DNA of 64,000 nt from Bacillus sp. RO2 (GCF_012911845.1 NZ_JAAXCU010000026.1:30026-94025); one strand, 5' to 3'; positions 18,663 through 27,518 are shown, counted from the stretch's first letter. Translations and numbers: made by a program. The notes: generated from the sequence alone by a model not told the origin.

Positions 18663-19904
18663 TTAACTATGCATGTCTCTAACTTTTTGATCACTAGGAA
18701 GGAAAAACGTCAACAATCCTATAAAAGGTAAGCAAACAGTAAATATGATGGTATTAGTTAACCCAATCCAGTCTGCTAGTATACCAAGTGCAACAGATCC
18801 CACAGCACCCATTCCAAATGCTAGTCCTACAATCAAGCCTGAAACCAGCCCAATTCGACCAGGAACCAGTTCCTGAGCGTATACTACAGTAACCGAAAAG
18901 CTAGAGAGGATGATGAACCCGATAATGGCAACAAGTATATAGGCAAGTGTCGGACCTACAAAAGGCAGCAACAAGGCAAGTGGAGCCGACCCCAGCATAG
19001 AGAGAGAAATGATAAGTCTTTTTCCAAAGCGGTCTGCCAATGGCCCTCCAAAGAATGTGCCAACAGCACCTGCACCTAAAAACACAAAAATATAAATTTG
19101 GGAATCTGCTATTGGTATACCATAATTCTCTATGGCGTAAAATGCGTAGAAGTTGGTGATACCCGCATGAAACCATGAACGTGCAAACACAAGAAAAATC
19201 AGTAAACAGATAGAAAAGGTGATGATTCGTCTATTCCCATTGATTTTTCTAGAAGATTTAGCTTGTGGTGTTTTCTTTTGTTTAACCGGTCTGTTTGTAT
19301 TTGCTACTTGCTGTTTGTACCATGCAGCAATGTAGAAAAGTAATATCACAGCTGCAGCAGCAACAACTGTAAACCAAAGCACGCCTTTTTGTCCAAGTGG
19401 TAACAGAATATAAGCCGCCATCAACGGTGCTAAAGCCTGTCCAGAATTTCCTCCTACTTGGTAAATGGACTGCGCCAGCCCTCTGCGATTTCCTGCAGCC
19501 ATATAAGCTACACGAGATCCTTCTGGATGGAATGCCGCTGAACCAAGGCCAATAAATAATACGGAAATTATTATCACCCAAAAGCTAGGTGCCAATGCCA
19601 AGCCAATAATTCCGAATAAGGAAAAAGTAAGTCCGATAGGCAGGGCATATGGAGACGGCCTTTTATCTGTAATTATGCCAACAACCGGTTGAATAAGGGA
19701 AGAGGTAGCATTTAACGCAAATGCAATCAGTCCCAACTGAGTAAATGTTAACCCCATGGAATTTTGCAACACGGGGAATAAGGCTGGCACCACTGATTGT
19801 AAAGCGTCATTCAGCAGGTGAACAAGGCCAATGATAAAAAGAATTGGATAAACGGTGGAGCTTTCGGTGGAAGCGGTATCTAGTTTGACTTTTTGTGCTT
19901 GCAT
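18663..19904 (-). CDS. MFS transporter, fosmidomycin-resistance (Fsr) type
   Basis: A 413-residue major facilitator protein with 12 predicted helices. 'SAAFHPEGSRVAYMAAGNRR' followed by 'SIYQVGGNSGQALAPL' is the hallmark of the Fsr group, and 'GPLADRFGKRLIISLS' is the MFS loop 8-9 motif. Family members export fosmidomycin or other small molecules; B. subtilis YfnC is a relative. The central loop (about residues 203-220) is basic. ATG 19904 has AAGGAG nine bases upstream. Standalone gene divergent from threonine aldolase. The natural substrate is unknown. Confidence 0.85.
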   Translation of the reverse strand: MQAQKVKLDTASTESSTVYPILFIIGLVHLLNDALQSVVPALFPVLQNSMGLTFTQLGLIAFALNATSSLIQPVVGIITDKRPSPYALPIGLTFSLFGIIGLALAPSFWVIIISVLFIGLGSAAFHPEGSRVAYMAAGNRRGLAQSIYQVGGNSGQALAPLMAAYILLPLGQKGVLWFTVVAAAAVILLFYIAAWYKQQVANTNRPVKQKKTPQAKSSRKINGNRRIITFSICLLIFLVFARSWFHAGITNFYAFYAIENYGIPIADSQIYIFVFLGAGAVGTFFGGPLADRFGKRLIISLSMLGSAPLALLLPFVGPTLAYILVAIIGFIILSSFSVTVVYAQELVPGRIGLVSGLIVGLAFGMGAVGSVALGILADWIGLTNTIIFTVCLPFIGLLTFFLPSDQKVRDMHS

Positions 19905-20062
19905 ATGATTAAACTCCTTCTATGGTAATAGGTGGTAAAAGTCAAGATATGTATGTTAAATAATAATAGCATGTGAATGAGGAACAATGGTAGATAATTT
20001 TACGGTATGCGAAACAAATAACATTCTGGTAAACTGTAAGAAAAAAAGAGAAGGGGAAGGCC

Positions 20063-21091
20063 ATGATTGATTTAAGAAGTGATACGGTAACAAAACCAAC
20101 AGAGGAAATGAGAAAGGCTGCCTATGAAGCAGAAGTGGGAGATGATGTGTACGGAGAAGATCCCACGGTTACGCTATTAGAAGAAAAAGCAGCAGAGATT
20201 CTTGGAAAAGAAGCGGCACTGTTTGTTACAAGCGGAACGCAAGGAAACCAAATTGCTGTATTGACGCATTGTCGACCAGGAAATGAGATATTACTAGAAG
20301 AAGAATCTCATATCTTTTATTACGAATCTGGTGCTGTTGCCGCATTGGCAGGGGTTCAAACAAGAACCATTCCAGGCGTTAACGGGATAATGAATCCACA
20401 AGATATAGAATCTGCTATACGTGGAGAGGATCAACACTTTCCTGAAACTGGTCTAATTTGTATAGAGAACACTCATAATCGTGCTGGTGGCGCAGTGGTA
20501 CCTGCAACAAACATGGCAGAAATCTACAAAGTAGCACAGAGATATTCTATACCTGTTCACGTGGATGGCGCACGACTATTTAATGCCGCAGCAAGTTCGG
20601 GCACACCTATAAAAGAGTTTACAAAACATTGCGATACGGTACAAGTATGTTTGTCCAAAGGATTGGGTGCACCAGTTGGTTCGATCATTGCCGGTTCAAA
20701 CGACTTCATTAAACGAGCGAGAAAATGGAGAAAGCGTCTTGGTGGGGGATTGAGGCAAGTTGGAATCATTGCGGCACCTGGGTTAATTGCTTTAACCCAA
20801 ATGACGGAAAGACTTTCACAAGATCATGAAAATGCCACATTTCTTGCTGAAGGATTAAGGGGAATTAGCTCTTTAAAAATAGTAAATTCGGTTGATACGA
20901 ATATTGTGGTAGTGGATGTAGCCGGGTTGAATATGATGGCTGATCAGTTTGTACAATCGTTAAAAGAGAAAGGGGTTTTGGCTGTTACGTTTGGACCTAC
21001 GCTTGTGCGTCTAACGACTCATTTTGATGTGAGTAGAGGGGATATCGAGAGAGTTATTTATACGATTGATACGATAGTCAAAACAAGATAA
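20063..21091 (+). CDS. ltaE: Low-specificity L-threonine aldolase
   Basis: A 342-residue PLP enzyme that splits threonine/allo-threonine to glycine and acetaldehyde. Typical motifs: 'IDLRSDTVTKPTEEM' at the N-terminus, 'VGDDVYGEDPTV', 'VHVDGARLFNAA', and PLP-lysine in 'CLSKGLGAPVGS'. 'RKRLGGGLRQVGIIAAPG' follows as expected. GAAGGGGAAGG precedes the ATG. Acetaldehyde is a product, but the aldehyde dehydrogenase gene is 10 kb away, so no operon link is implied. Converges on an acyl-CoA synthetase gene through a shared terminator. Confidence 0.93.
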   Translation: MIDLRSDTVTKPTEEMRKAAYEAEVGDDVYGEDPTVTLLEEKAAEILGKEAALFVTSGTQGNQIAVLTHCRPGNEILLEEESHIFYYESGAVAALAGVQTRTIPGVNGIMNPQDIESAIRGEDQHFPETGLICIENTHNRAGGAVVPATNMAEIYKVAQRYSIPVHVDGARLFNAAASSGTPIKEFTKHCDTVQVCLSKGLGAPVGSIIAGSNDFIKRARKWRKRLGGGLRQVGIIAAPGLIALTQMTERLSQDHENATFLAEGLRGISSLKIVNSVDTNIVVVDVAGLNMMADQFVQSLKEKGVLAVTFGPTLVRLTTHFDVSRGDIERVIYTIDTIVKTR

Positions 21092-21128
21092 AAAAATGGT
21101 AAGGGGCAAAATACCCCTTACCATTTTA
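21091..21128. terminator. Bidirectional terminator between ltaE and acyl-CoA synthetase gene
   Basis: AAAATGGTAAGGGG pairs with CCCCTTACCATTTT across a short loop; A/T tracts on both sides serve both directions. Confidence 0.85.
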
Positions 21129-22766
21129 TATTCTTACTAGTGTATTTACGGCATGTTCTCTGAGCTTGAATTTTTGGATTTTTCCCGATGCTGTCATTGG
21201 ATACTCGTCTACGATCTCTACATAGTAAGGTATTTTATATTTTGATATTTTTCCGGTGCAGTAGTCTTTGACTTCTTTACTGTTTAAGCTTTCGCCCGGT
21301 TTGACTTTAATAAATGCTGCAACCTGCTCGCCGAACTTTTCATCTGGAACTCCTACAATTTGAACATCGAAAATTTTCGGATGAGAGTATAAAAATTCCT
21401 CTATCTCACGTGGATAAATATTCTCTCCACCTCGAATAATCATATCTTTTAGTCTTCCAGTAATGACGACATACCCATCCTCATCGATAGTAGCAAGATC
21501 TCCGGTATGAAGCCATCCATCTTTATCAATTGTATCTTTTGTTTGATCTTCCATTTTGTAGTAGCCTTTCATAACAAGGTAACCTCTTGTACATAGTTCG
21601 CCTTGAACGCCATATGGAACATTTTCCCCTGTTGCAAGGTCAATAATTTTTACTTCCACATTATTTAAAGCGCTTCCAACAGTTGATACGCGCCTTTCAA
21701 TACTGTCGTGTGGGCGAGTTTGTGTAATAACTGGGGAGGCTTCGGTTTGGCCATAAGCGATGGTAATTTCCTTAGCTCCCATATCATTTACAACTCTTTT
21801 CATAATTTCGGTAGGACAAGGTGATCCTGCCATAATACCGGTTCGTAAACTTGACAGATTGTAGTTATTAAATTCAGGGTGGTTTAGTTCAGCAATGAAC
21901 ATGGTTGGAACTCCGTATAGAGCGGTACATTTTTCTTGCTCCACCGCTTTTAGAACTAATAACGGATCAAACATAACAATAGGGACCATCGTCGCTCCTG
22001 TAGCTACTGCAGCCAAGGTGCCCATCACACATCCAAAACAATGGAAAAAAGGAACCGGAATACAAATCCTATCTTCTGCTGTAAGCTTTTGGCATTCAGC
22101 AACATTAATGGCATTATTGATAATATTGGAGTGGGTAAGCATGACTCCTTTTGGGAAGCCGGTTGTACCAGATGTATATTGCATGTTGATCACTTCATCA
22201 TAGTTTGTACTGTTCTGCCGGGTGAGTAATTCTTCGTCTGAAATGGACATGGAGTTTCTCAGTAGGTCATCCCATTGGAACATACCAGGGTGACTTTCGC
22301 TACCCATAAAAATGACGTTCTTTAATTTAGGTAGTCTATTAGATATAAGATCGCCAGGTGCACAGTTTGCAAGCTCTGGACATAAATCTTGAAGCATATC
22401 CAAATAGCTTACTCCTTTAAAATTATCCATAAGAAGAAGCGTAGTGGACTCTGATTGCCGCAATAAATACTCGAGTTCCTTAGATTGATAGCTAGTATTG
22501 ACTGTCACTAAAACTGCACCAATTTTTGCACTCGCGTACTGTGTAATTAACCACTCCGGTTTATTGGAAGCCCAAACCGCAATGTTATCTCCTTTTTGAA
22601 TCCCTAGGCTCATTAAACCTTTTGCTACTTGGTTACAGATTTGCTGAAACTCTTTATAACTATAACGCAATCCTGTTTCTACATAGACCACAGCTTCTTT
22701 ATCAGGGTAACGTCCTACGGTTTCATCCAATAAATTACCAATTGTTTTATGTACTAACTCTGCCAT
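21126..22766 (-). CDS. Fatty acyl-CoA synthetase / AMP-binding enzyme (YngI-like)
   Basis: A 546-residue adenylate-forming enzyme. Motifs: P-loop-like 'MQYTSGTTGFPKGVMLTH', A5 'AYGQTEASPV', A7 'DGWLHTGDLATIDEDGY', A8 'GRLKDMIIRGGENIYPREIE', and catalytic Lys in 'MTASGKIQKFKLRE'. It should activate a carboxylic acid to acyl-AMP and then acyl-CoA. Overall layout resembles B. subtilis YngI and medium/long-chain acyl-CoA ligases; the chain length cannot be told. ATG 22766 lies downstream of GGAGGTTTGGACG; an ATG five codons earlier overlaps the ribosome site. No beta-oxidation genes are adjacent. Confidence 0.88.
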   Translation of the reverse strand: MAELVHKTIGNLLDETVGRYPDKEAVVYVETGLRYSYKEFQQICNQVAKGLMSLGIQKGDNIAVWASNKPEWLITQYASAKIGAVLVTVNTSYQSKELEYLLRQSESTTLLLMDNFKGVSYLDMLQDLCPELANCAPGDLISNRLPKLKNVIFMGSESHPGMFQWDDLLRNSMSISDEELLTRQNSTNYDEVINMQYTSGTTGFPKGVMLTHSNIINNAINVAECQKLTAEDRICIPVPFFHCFGCVMGTLAAVATGATMVPIVMFDPLLVLKAVEQEKCTALYGVPTMFIAELNHPEFNNYNLSSLRTGIMAGSPCPTEIMKRVVNDMGAKEITIAYGQTEASPVITQTRPHDSIERRVSTVGSALNNVEVKIIDLATGENVPYGVQGELCTRGYLVMKGYYKMEDQTKDTIDKDGWLHTGDLATIDEDGYVVITGRLKDMIIRGGENIYPREIEEFLYSHPKIFDVQIVGVPDEKFGEQVAAFIKVKPGESLNSKEVKDYCTGKISKYKIPYYVEIVDEYPMTASGKIQKFKLREHAVNTLVRI

Positions 22767-22836
22767 CGTCCAAACCTCCATAATAGAAAAGTAAGTGCTA
22801 GTTAAATATTAGTATGAATGTTCAGAAAAATCAAAC

Positions 22837-22865
22837 GAAAAAAGAGCAGTCCGAAGACTACTCTT
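22837..22865 (-). terminator. Intrinsic terminator of the coiled-coil gene
   Basis: On the minus strand AAGAGTAGTC-TTCG-GACTGCTCTT is followed by TTTTCG; it overlaps the stop codon region. Confidence 0.8.
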
Positions 22866-23796
22866 GCCTCACCTCTACTTTTTTCATTTCATTGCTTTCG
22901 GTCTCAAGGGGTGCCTTTTGAATGATTCTTTCTTTTAATCCGACCATACTTCCACTCAAGTAGTGGAGTGTTTGCTTATATTTACTGTCAATGGATGTAA
23001 TGGCGTTTTCCAATTTGTCCACAAGTGTTTGTCTCAAGGTGTTAAGCTGATCGGCAATTTTTTGGGAAGCAATATCTTGGCTGTCCATACGCTCCATTAC
23101 TGACTTATGAAACATTTCTTGAACTTGTAATTTATTGTTTATTTCTTGGTAAAAATGTTCTTGGTCATGTAATGTTAATTGAATATCTTCATACAATTCT
23201 TCATATTTTTCTAACTTAGTGTGTATGCCACGGGTCAGATTCTCTTGAATTGCCAACTGATCTATTGTAGCCTGACTTAGTAGTTTTTCTTCTTCCACCA
23301 ATACTTCCAATTTATCCAATCTTTGCTCGACTTTTTTACTGCTTTCTTCATTTGATGTGATATTTTCTTGAAGTTCTTCACTTAATAATGACTGAACTTT
23401 TAATAGTTCGAGGAGCTGTGCATAATTATTATCCTGCTCGTTTAGTTTTTGTGTTAGATCCAAATGACTTTTTTCATGAACATGTACTTTGTCGTATACC
23501 TGCTGCACATTTAAGTCTTGAATGGCTATCATTTCCGATAAATCTTTCTGCGCTTCTCCCTGGGCGTATAATTTATCTAACAGAAGTTGGTGATTATTTT
23601 CTTGTGTGAACATACTTTGTTGTAAATTATTATTAATCATGCTAACTGTTCTTGAAACAGTCAGATTCGTTCTTTCTTGTTGCATTAAAATATCTTGTAA
23701 ATAGTTTTTTCGAAATTCCTGCTGATTGGAAGAAATGGATTTCGTCTGATCGTACAATTTTGGGATAGGTAGCAGGTTGTCGTTTTTCTCTCTCAT
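22858..23796 (-). CDS. Long coiled-coil protein of unknown function, sporulation-linked by context
   Basis: A 312-residue, nearly all-helical protein with no signal peptide or membrane segment. From about residue 40 to 275 it consists of repeats of roughly 18-19 residues around 'QE...I..KL..QE', for example 'HDQEHFYQEINNKLQVQEMF' and 'AIQENLTRGIHTKLEKYEEL', predicting a long rod. I do not recognise a named family. GGAGTTACG precedes the ATG. A CATAAGATA box (sigma-K/sigma-E-like -10) lies 42 bases upstream, and the next upstream gene is a CotX-type coat gene, so a structural role in the spore coat is a reasonable inference. Confidence 0.65.
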   Translation of the reverse strand: MREKNDNLLPIPKLYDQTKSISSNQQEFRKNYLQDILMQQERTNLTVSRTVSMINNNLQQSMFTQENNHQLLLDKLYAQGEAQKDLSEMIAIQDLNVQQVYDKVHVHEKSHLDLTQKLNEQDNNYAQLLELLKVQSLLSEELQENITSNEESSKKVEQRLDKLEVLVEEEKLLSQATIDQLAIQENLTRGIHTKLEKYEELYEDIQLTLHDQEHFYQEINNKLQVQEMFHKSVMERMDSQDIASQKIADQLNTLRQTLVDKLENAITSIDSKYKQTLHYLSGSMVGLKERIIQKAPLETESNEMKKVEVRQE

Positions 23797-23838
23797 AACG
23801 TAACTCCTTTAGGTTTAAATTAGGTTATTTAACTACAC

Positions 23839-23847
23839 TATCTTATG
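23839..23847 (-). promoter_or_regulatory. Possible mother-cell (sigma-K/sigma-E) -10 element
   Basis: CATAAGATA on the minus strand matches the sigma-K -10 consensus CATAnnnTA exactly; the -35 (mACm) is not clear. Supported mainly by the neighbouring coat gene. The surrounding gap 23797-24114 otherwise holds only the terminator below. Confidence 0.3.
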
Positions 23848-23916
23848 AGAGAGCAATGAATTTGCGAGCGTTTTGGAGAAAACTAGGCAAAAGACTAGAT
23901 TTATAATTAAAGCAAA

Positions 23917-23949
23917 TAAAAGAAGACCAACTTGGTGGTCTTCCTTTTA
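23917..23949 (-). terminator. Intrinsic terminator after the CotX-like gene
   Basis: On the minus strand AAGGAAGACCACC pairs with GGTCTTC (inner bases imperfect) and is followed by TTTTATTTG. It would end the transcript of the 24.1-24.8 kb coat genes. Confidence 0.6.
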
Positions 23950-24114
23950 ACGAACTATTAGCAGGTGTGGTGTAAGATGGGTTTAGCAAGGAGGCAATGA
24001 TATTCTTTACCAGGAATTGTAGGTGTTTTCCGGCACTTTAGATAAGAAGGAGTGTTACATGGCAGGTGATTTTTTTGAAAAATGTTTGCTTAAACGGGCA
24101 AGTCTTCAGCAAAA

Positions 24115-24582
24115 TTATAAGATGTCTACAGCTACAACAAGTGCAATTAATAGTTGAAGAAGCAGTTGGATATTTAGTACTAGGTCTGTGTCTGTAGTAG
24201 TTACTCTTACACCACGAGAATTAGAGATATACGTTTGTTGGCGATTTACTTGTTCAGATTTAGAACTTTGAAGCAACTCTTGGATCACTTGCTCTGCTTT
24301 GTTGCTATCAGCAATGCTCACGCTGATAACTAAAGCAATAGCTGCTTGAATTGCTGCTTGAAGCGATACAGCAATTTTTGTGTCAGTAGTAGTTACTTCA
24401 ATATCCGCAGAATCTTTAATAACAATTTGCTCATAAGATCTTTGAATCATTTTGTTTACTTGGTCAGCTTCTTGAGCTACACCATCATTGTCAAGCGGGT
24501 GTCTACTTCCTGCAGCTAAAGCATTCCAGCTATCATTCTCATAGCCACAGCTTCTTCCACCGAATAACCAGTCTTTATTCAT
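24115..24582 (-). CDS. cotX: CotX-family spore coat protein
   Basis: A 155-residue protein with two copies of the CotX repeat (PF07552): 'IVIKDSADIEVTTTDTKIAV' at about 51-70 followed by a hydrophobic stretch, and 'ISNSRGVRVTTTDTDLVLNI' at about 118-137 followed by another. The N-terminus 'NKDWLFGGRSCGYENDSWNAL' resembles that of CotX/CotV coat-crust proteins. In B. subtilis CotX helps form the outermost insoluble spore layer. It lies 27 bases downstream of a 70-residue gene and appears co-transcribed with it, as in the cotVWX arrangement. GGGGGA lies before the ATG. Confidence 0.85.
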   Translation of the reverse strand: MNKDWLFGGRSCGYENDSWNALAAGSRHPLDNDGVAQEADQVNKMIQRSYEQIVIKDSADIEVTTTDTKIAVSLQAAIQAAIALVISVSIADSNKAEQVIQELLQSSKSEQVNRQQTYISNSRGVRVTTTDTDLVLNIQLLLQLLIALVVAVDIL

Positions 24583-24609
24583 AATTTAAATCCCCCAATT
24601 TAAAATTTT

Positions 24610-24822
24610 TTATTTTTTTTCTTCTTTCTGTAGTTTTTCCATTTTCCCAAAAGAATCTTGGATATCTGCAACCAATTTCTTCAGTTGTGCTTTTTGCTCT
24701 TTGGAGAAGTTATCTCCACTTAGTTTCACATTGTGTTTTCTTAAAACATTTTGAATCATCATGTTTGTTGTTGCTTGGGTGAGTTTTGAAATCTCTCGTT
24801 GCATATCTTTGCTATCTGCCAT
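24610..24822 (-). CDS. Small helical protein next to cotX, possible coat protein
   Basis: 70 residues, helical and highly charged, ending 'GKMEKLQKEEKK'. 'QATTNMMIQNVLRKHNVKLSG' in the middle is amphipathic. Its position directly upstream of cotX in the same transcript recalls CotW of the B. subtilis cotVWXYZ cluster, but I cannot confirm homology. AAAGGGGGTGTAAGA precedes the ATG. Confidence 0.55.
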   Translation of the reverse strand: MADSKDMQREISKLTQATTNMMIQNVLRKHNVKLSGDNFSKEQKAQLKKLVADIQDSFGKMEKLQKEEKK

Positions 24823-24980
24823 TCTTACACCCCCTTTTTCTTATCTACCACATACTATGTATTTACTAGAGAAGAGAGTGGACGCCTGTCCTCTAGCAAA
24901 CGTCCATTTTTGATAGATTTAGTAAAATAGGCGTAAATCTATTAATTAAACGATAGTTTTTGATTGGCCACTGGCTGGAG

Positions 24981-25253
24981 GGGAAGACTTTCATTCTGTG
25001 CGTTGAGGACCTTTCTAGTACAAGTAAGGAATAGGGGAGGTCTTCATTCGAGTAATGAGGGCCTCTCTAGCAGGAAAAAGGAATAGGGGAGGTCTTCATT
25101 CGAGTAATGAGGACCTCTCTAGCAGGAAAAAGGAATAGGGGATGTCTTCATCCGAGTAATGAGGACCTCTCTAGCAGGAAAAAGGAACGAGAAAGGTCTT
25201 CATTCGTGCATGAGTTCTCTTCCCTGTCTTTCCCTTCACTGAGGTCTTCATCT
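24981..25253 (+). repeat. 52-bp palindromic tandem repeat array, locus 1
   Basis: Units are anchored on GGTCTTCATT at 25039, 25091, 25143 and 25195 (exact 52-bp steps), with degenerate end units near 24986 and at 25243. Each unit holds the inverted repeat GAGGTCTTCAT...ATGAGGACCTC with a spacer of about 7 bases, then CTAGCAGGAAAAAGGAATAG. No open frame persists since 52 is not a multiple of three. It occupies most of the 540-base gap between the 70-residue gene and the GNAT gene. Confidence 0.9.
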
Positions 25254-25279
25254 TTTAATAAACTGGTGTTTTAGCACAT

Positions 25280-25316
25280 AAAAAAGCGAAGATGGAATAC
25301 TCTCCAACCTCGCTTA
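25280..25316 (-). terminator. Intrinsic terminator of the GNAT gene
   Basis: On the minus strand AAGCGAGGTTGGA pairs with TTCCATCTTCGCTT (two wobble/mismatch positions) followed by TTTTTATG. Confidence 0.75.
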
Positions 25317-25360
25317 CTATTCTAAAAACCTATTTTATTACCACAAAATCTAACCAAGAC

Positions 25361-25834
25361 TTACTTTCCATTATTTCGATCCAGCCTGTAAACAAATATC
25401 TCCTCGTCAAATTCTTCATCCACTAATCCTGTATTATCAAATCCATGCTGTACATAAAAGGCTTTTGCAAATGAGTTTTCTTTTATGATACTTAATACAA
25501 TTTCATCGACCTCATGTTGGTTGGCAATGAATTCAATTATTAGTAAAAGAAATGCAGTTCCAAGGCCTCTCCCTTGAAACTTTGCATCCATCATGAAACG
25601 GTCCAGCCAAATGTAGCGGTCTTCCTTATTTTCTACACCAATCATGACAAATCCAACCGGTGTTTTATTTTCAAACAATCCGTAACATTTCCAATCGTGT
25701 TTTGTGTCATAAACAGATTCTAATAGGGAAATCTCATTTTTCTCAATAAATCGTTGTTGGTTACCTGCAACTTGCAGTGAAATTATTTGTCGCCAATTTG
25801 AAGAATTGACTGTTTGTATTTTTAGTAATTCCAT
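25361..25834 (-). CDS. GNAT N-acetyltransferase, spermine/spermidine acetyltransferase-like (BltD type)
   Basis: A 157-residue GNAT protein. 'LQVAGNQQRFIEKNEISLLE' near residues 20-40 is typical of BltD/YjdJ-type polyamine acetyltransferases. The acetyl-CoA site is 'DAKFQGRGLGTAFLL' (Q/RxxGxG), followed by 'SIIKENSFAKAFYVQHGF', the canonical C-terminal block. Cytosolic. GGAGG lies before the ATG. The gene is followed (72 bases upstream on the chromosome) by a NERD-domain gene on the same strand, and the pair is flanked by two 52-bp repeat arrays. Substrate is inferred from family resemblance only. Confidence 0.8.
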   Translation of the reverse strand: MELLKIQTVNSSNWRQIISLQVAGNQQRFIEKNEISLLESVYDTKHDWKCYGLFENKTPVGFVMIGVENKEDRYIWLDRFMMDAKFQGRGLGTAFLLLIIEFIANQHEVDEIVLSIIKENSFAKAFYVQHGFDNTGLVDEEFDEEIFVYRLDRNNGK

Positions 25835-25906
25835 ATTTAAACCTCCAGCTAGCTAGTAAGCTTAACAATAAAAATGCTTCTAGGTTCATTGTGTCAGCCC
25901 ACATTC

Positions 25907-26824
25907 TCAAAACTCATAATAACTCCACTGATGTACACCGTTAGTGTTCAAGTGTTTTTGTAGCACTCGCCTGATCACCCGTTTTGCAAGTTTACCATTA
26001 CCCCAGTCAAAAATCGCATTTGTAGTTATTTTCATCTCAGGAAACAGCATAGCAAAATGATGAACAATTGGTAGAATACGTTTTTCCATAGTTTCTTTTT
26101 TCGAGCACACCGAACAATAACAGTAAGATCCCTTAGTAGTAAATTCTAACGAGTCACAATACGAGCAAGGGATGCCTTTTTGTAGCTCATCATATTGATA
26201 AGTGGGTGGAAAATAAAATGAAGCATTTGGGTTATGAAGGGACTTAAGTTTTTCTGCAAGTAGGTAATGGTTATTATCTAGTCTTAAAGAGAGAGGATTA
26301 ATGCTTTTTAGGAATCTATTAATCTGACCTGGGTATACGAATTGCTTGATGATGGGTGCTTGATATAGCGTGAATTCGGGGTTAACGAACACTACGTATG
26401 ATTGAATAGTCATATTACTACCGAGCTGCTGTAAAAGTTGTCGGAACAAAGACTCGCTTCTATTTAGTTGAATAAGCGGGTTGGTTATTTCAGAATGTGG
26501 TGGGACGCTTGTATAAAGGCGGTCTTTTTCATAAAAATAATCCCCTTCGAAATTTTTCACTTCAATTATGTAAAGGGTCTCTGGGACAATGATCAGTGAG
26601 TCAATTTGAAATGTATTTTTGTTGTGGGGAAGAAGTAAGTCGTTGAGGATGAGACATTCGGCTTTAACAACTGAAGAAGTAACGTTATCAAATAGCAATT
26701 CTCCCTCGTACCCTTTTTGAAGGGCATAAAGGTGTTTCCTCTCATTATCGAGTAGATTTTTGCGAGAATTAAGTAATTGATAAACTTCTAACTCGCGAGG
26801 TATAGTCCGAGCTTTATATATCAT
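25907..26824 (-). CDS. NERD-domain protein (nuclease-related) with C-terminal zinc ribbon
   Basis: A 305-residue protein. The NERD domain spans about residues 35-150: 'GYEGELLFD', 'FQIDSLIIVPETLYIIEVKNFEG' (the D...ExK core resembling restriction-endonuclease folds), and 'NPLIQLNRSESLFRQLL'. A likely zinc ribbon follows at 219-242 with 'CSYC' and 'CYCSVC' pairs. NERD proteins (PF08378) are predicted to act on nucleic acids, but activity is unproven for most. AAAGGAGTG lies before the ATG. It is encoded upstream of the GNAT gene and may be co-transcribed with it. Confidence 0.85.
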   Translation of the reverse strand: MIYKARTIPRELEVYQLLNSRKNLLDNERKHLYALQKGYEGELLFDNVTSSVVKAECLILNDLLLPHNKNTFQIDSLIIVPETLYIIEVKNFEGDYFYEKDRLYTSVPPHSEITNPLIQLNRSESLFRQLLQQLGSNMTIQSYVVFVNPEFTLYQAPIIKQFVYPGQINRFLKSINPLSLRLDNNHYLLAEKLKSLHNPNASFYFPPTYQYDELQKGIPCSYCDSLEFTTKGSYCYCSVCSKKETMEKRILPIVHHFAMLFPEMKITTNAIFDWGNGKLAKRVIRRVLQKHLNTNGVHQWSYYEF

Positions 26825-26953
26825 GGCACACTCCTTTATTCATTGTACTTCTTACATTACCAATACTATAGTGTTAAAAAATTCAAATTTCATCCATTTG
26901 GTATCGTTGTGGTAATTATGAAGACCTATCTTCCTTCGATGCCGTTCCACTGA

Positions 26954-27489
26954 AGTCCTCATCAGCCCTGTGAGGACTTCTCTTTCATGAGAAGGGAACG
27001 AGAGAGGTCCTCATCCGTACAATGAGGACTTCACTTTCATGAAAAGGGTACACGAGAGGTCTTCATCCGTACAATGAGGACTTCACTTTCATGAAAAGGG
27101 AACAGGAAAGGTCTTCATCCGTGCAATGAGGATCTCTCTAGCACGAAAAAGGAACGAGAGAGGTCTTCATCCGTGCGATGAGGACCTCTCTTTCATGAAA
27201 AGGGAACAGGAAAGGTCTTCATCCGTGCAATGAAGACCTCTCTAGCACGAAAAAGGAACGAGAGAGGTCTTCATCCGTACAATGAGGACCTCACTTTCAT
27301 GAAAAGGGAACAGGAGAGGTCATCCGTGCAATGAGGACCTCTCTAGCACGAAAAAGGAACGAGAGAGGTCTTCATCCGTACAATGAGGACCTCACTTTCA
27401 TGAAAAGGGAACTGGAAAGGTCTTCATCCGTGCAATGAGGACCTCTCTTAAACGAAAAGAGAACGAGAGAGGTCTTCATTGTTTGACCT
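26954..27489 (+). repeat. 52-bp palindromic tandem repeat array, locus 2 (largest)
   Basis: Eleven units start at 26954, 27006, 27058, 27110, 27162, 27214, 27266, 27318, 27367, 27419 and 27471: 52-bp steps except one of 49, where three bases are lost from the left arm. Each has GAGGTCTTCATCCG...AATGAGGACCTC. From 27058 on, two spacer types alternate, TTTCATGAAAAGGGAAC and CTAGCACGAAAAAGGAACG, giving a 104-bp higher-order period. The gap 26825-27567 holds nothing else except the terminator of the next gene. Confidence 0.92.
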
Positions 27490-27518
27490 TAAGTTAAATG
27501 GTAAATGAAGAAACTGAA

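Noticed and set aside
24981..27489. CRISPR array
   Set aside because: The 52-bp units have no constant-repeat/unique-spacer split: spacers are themselves repeated, and no cas gene is present.
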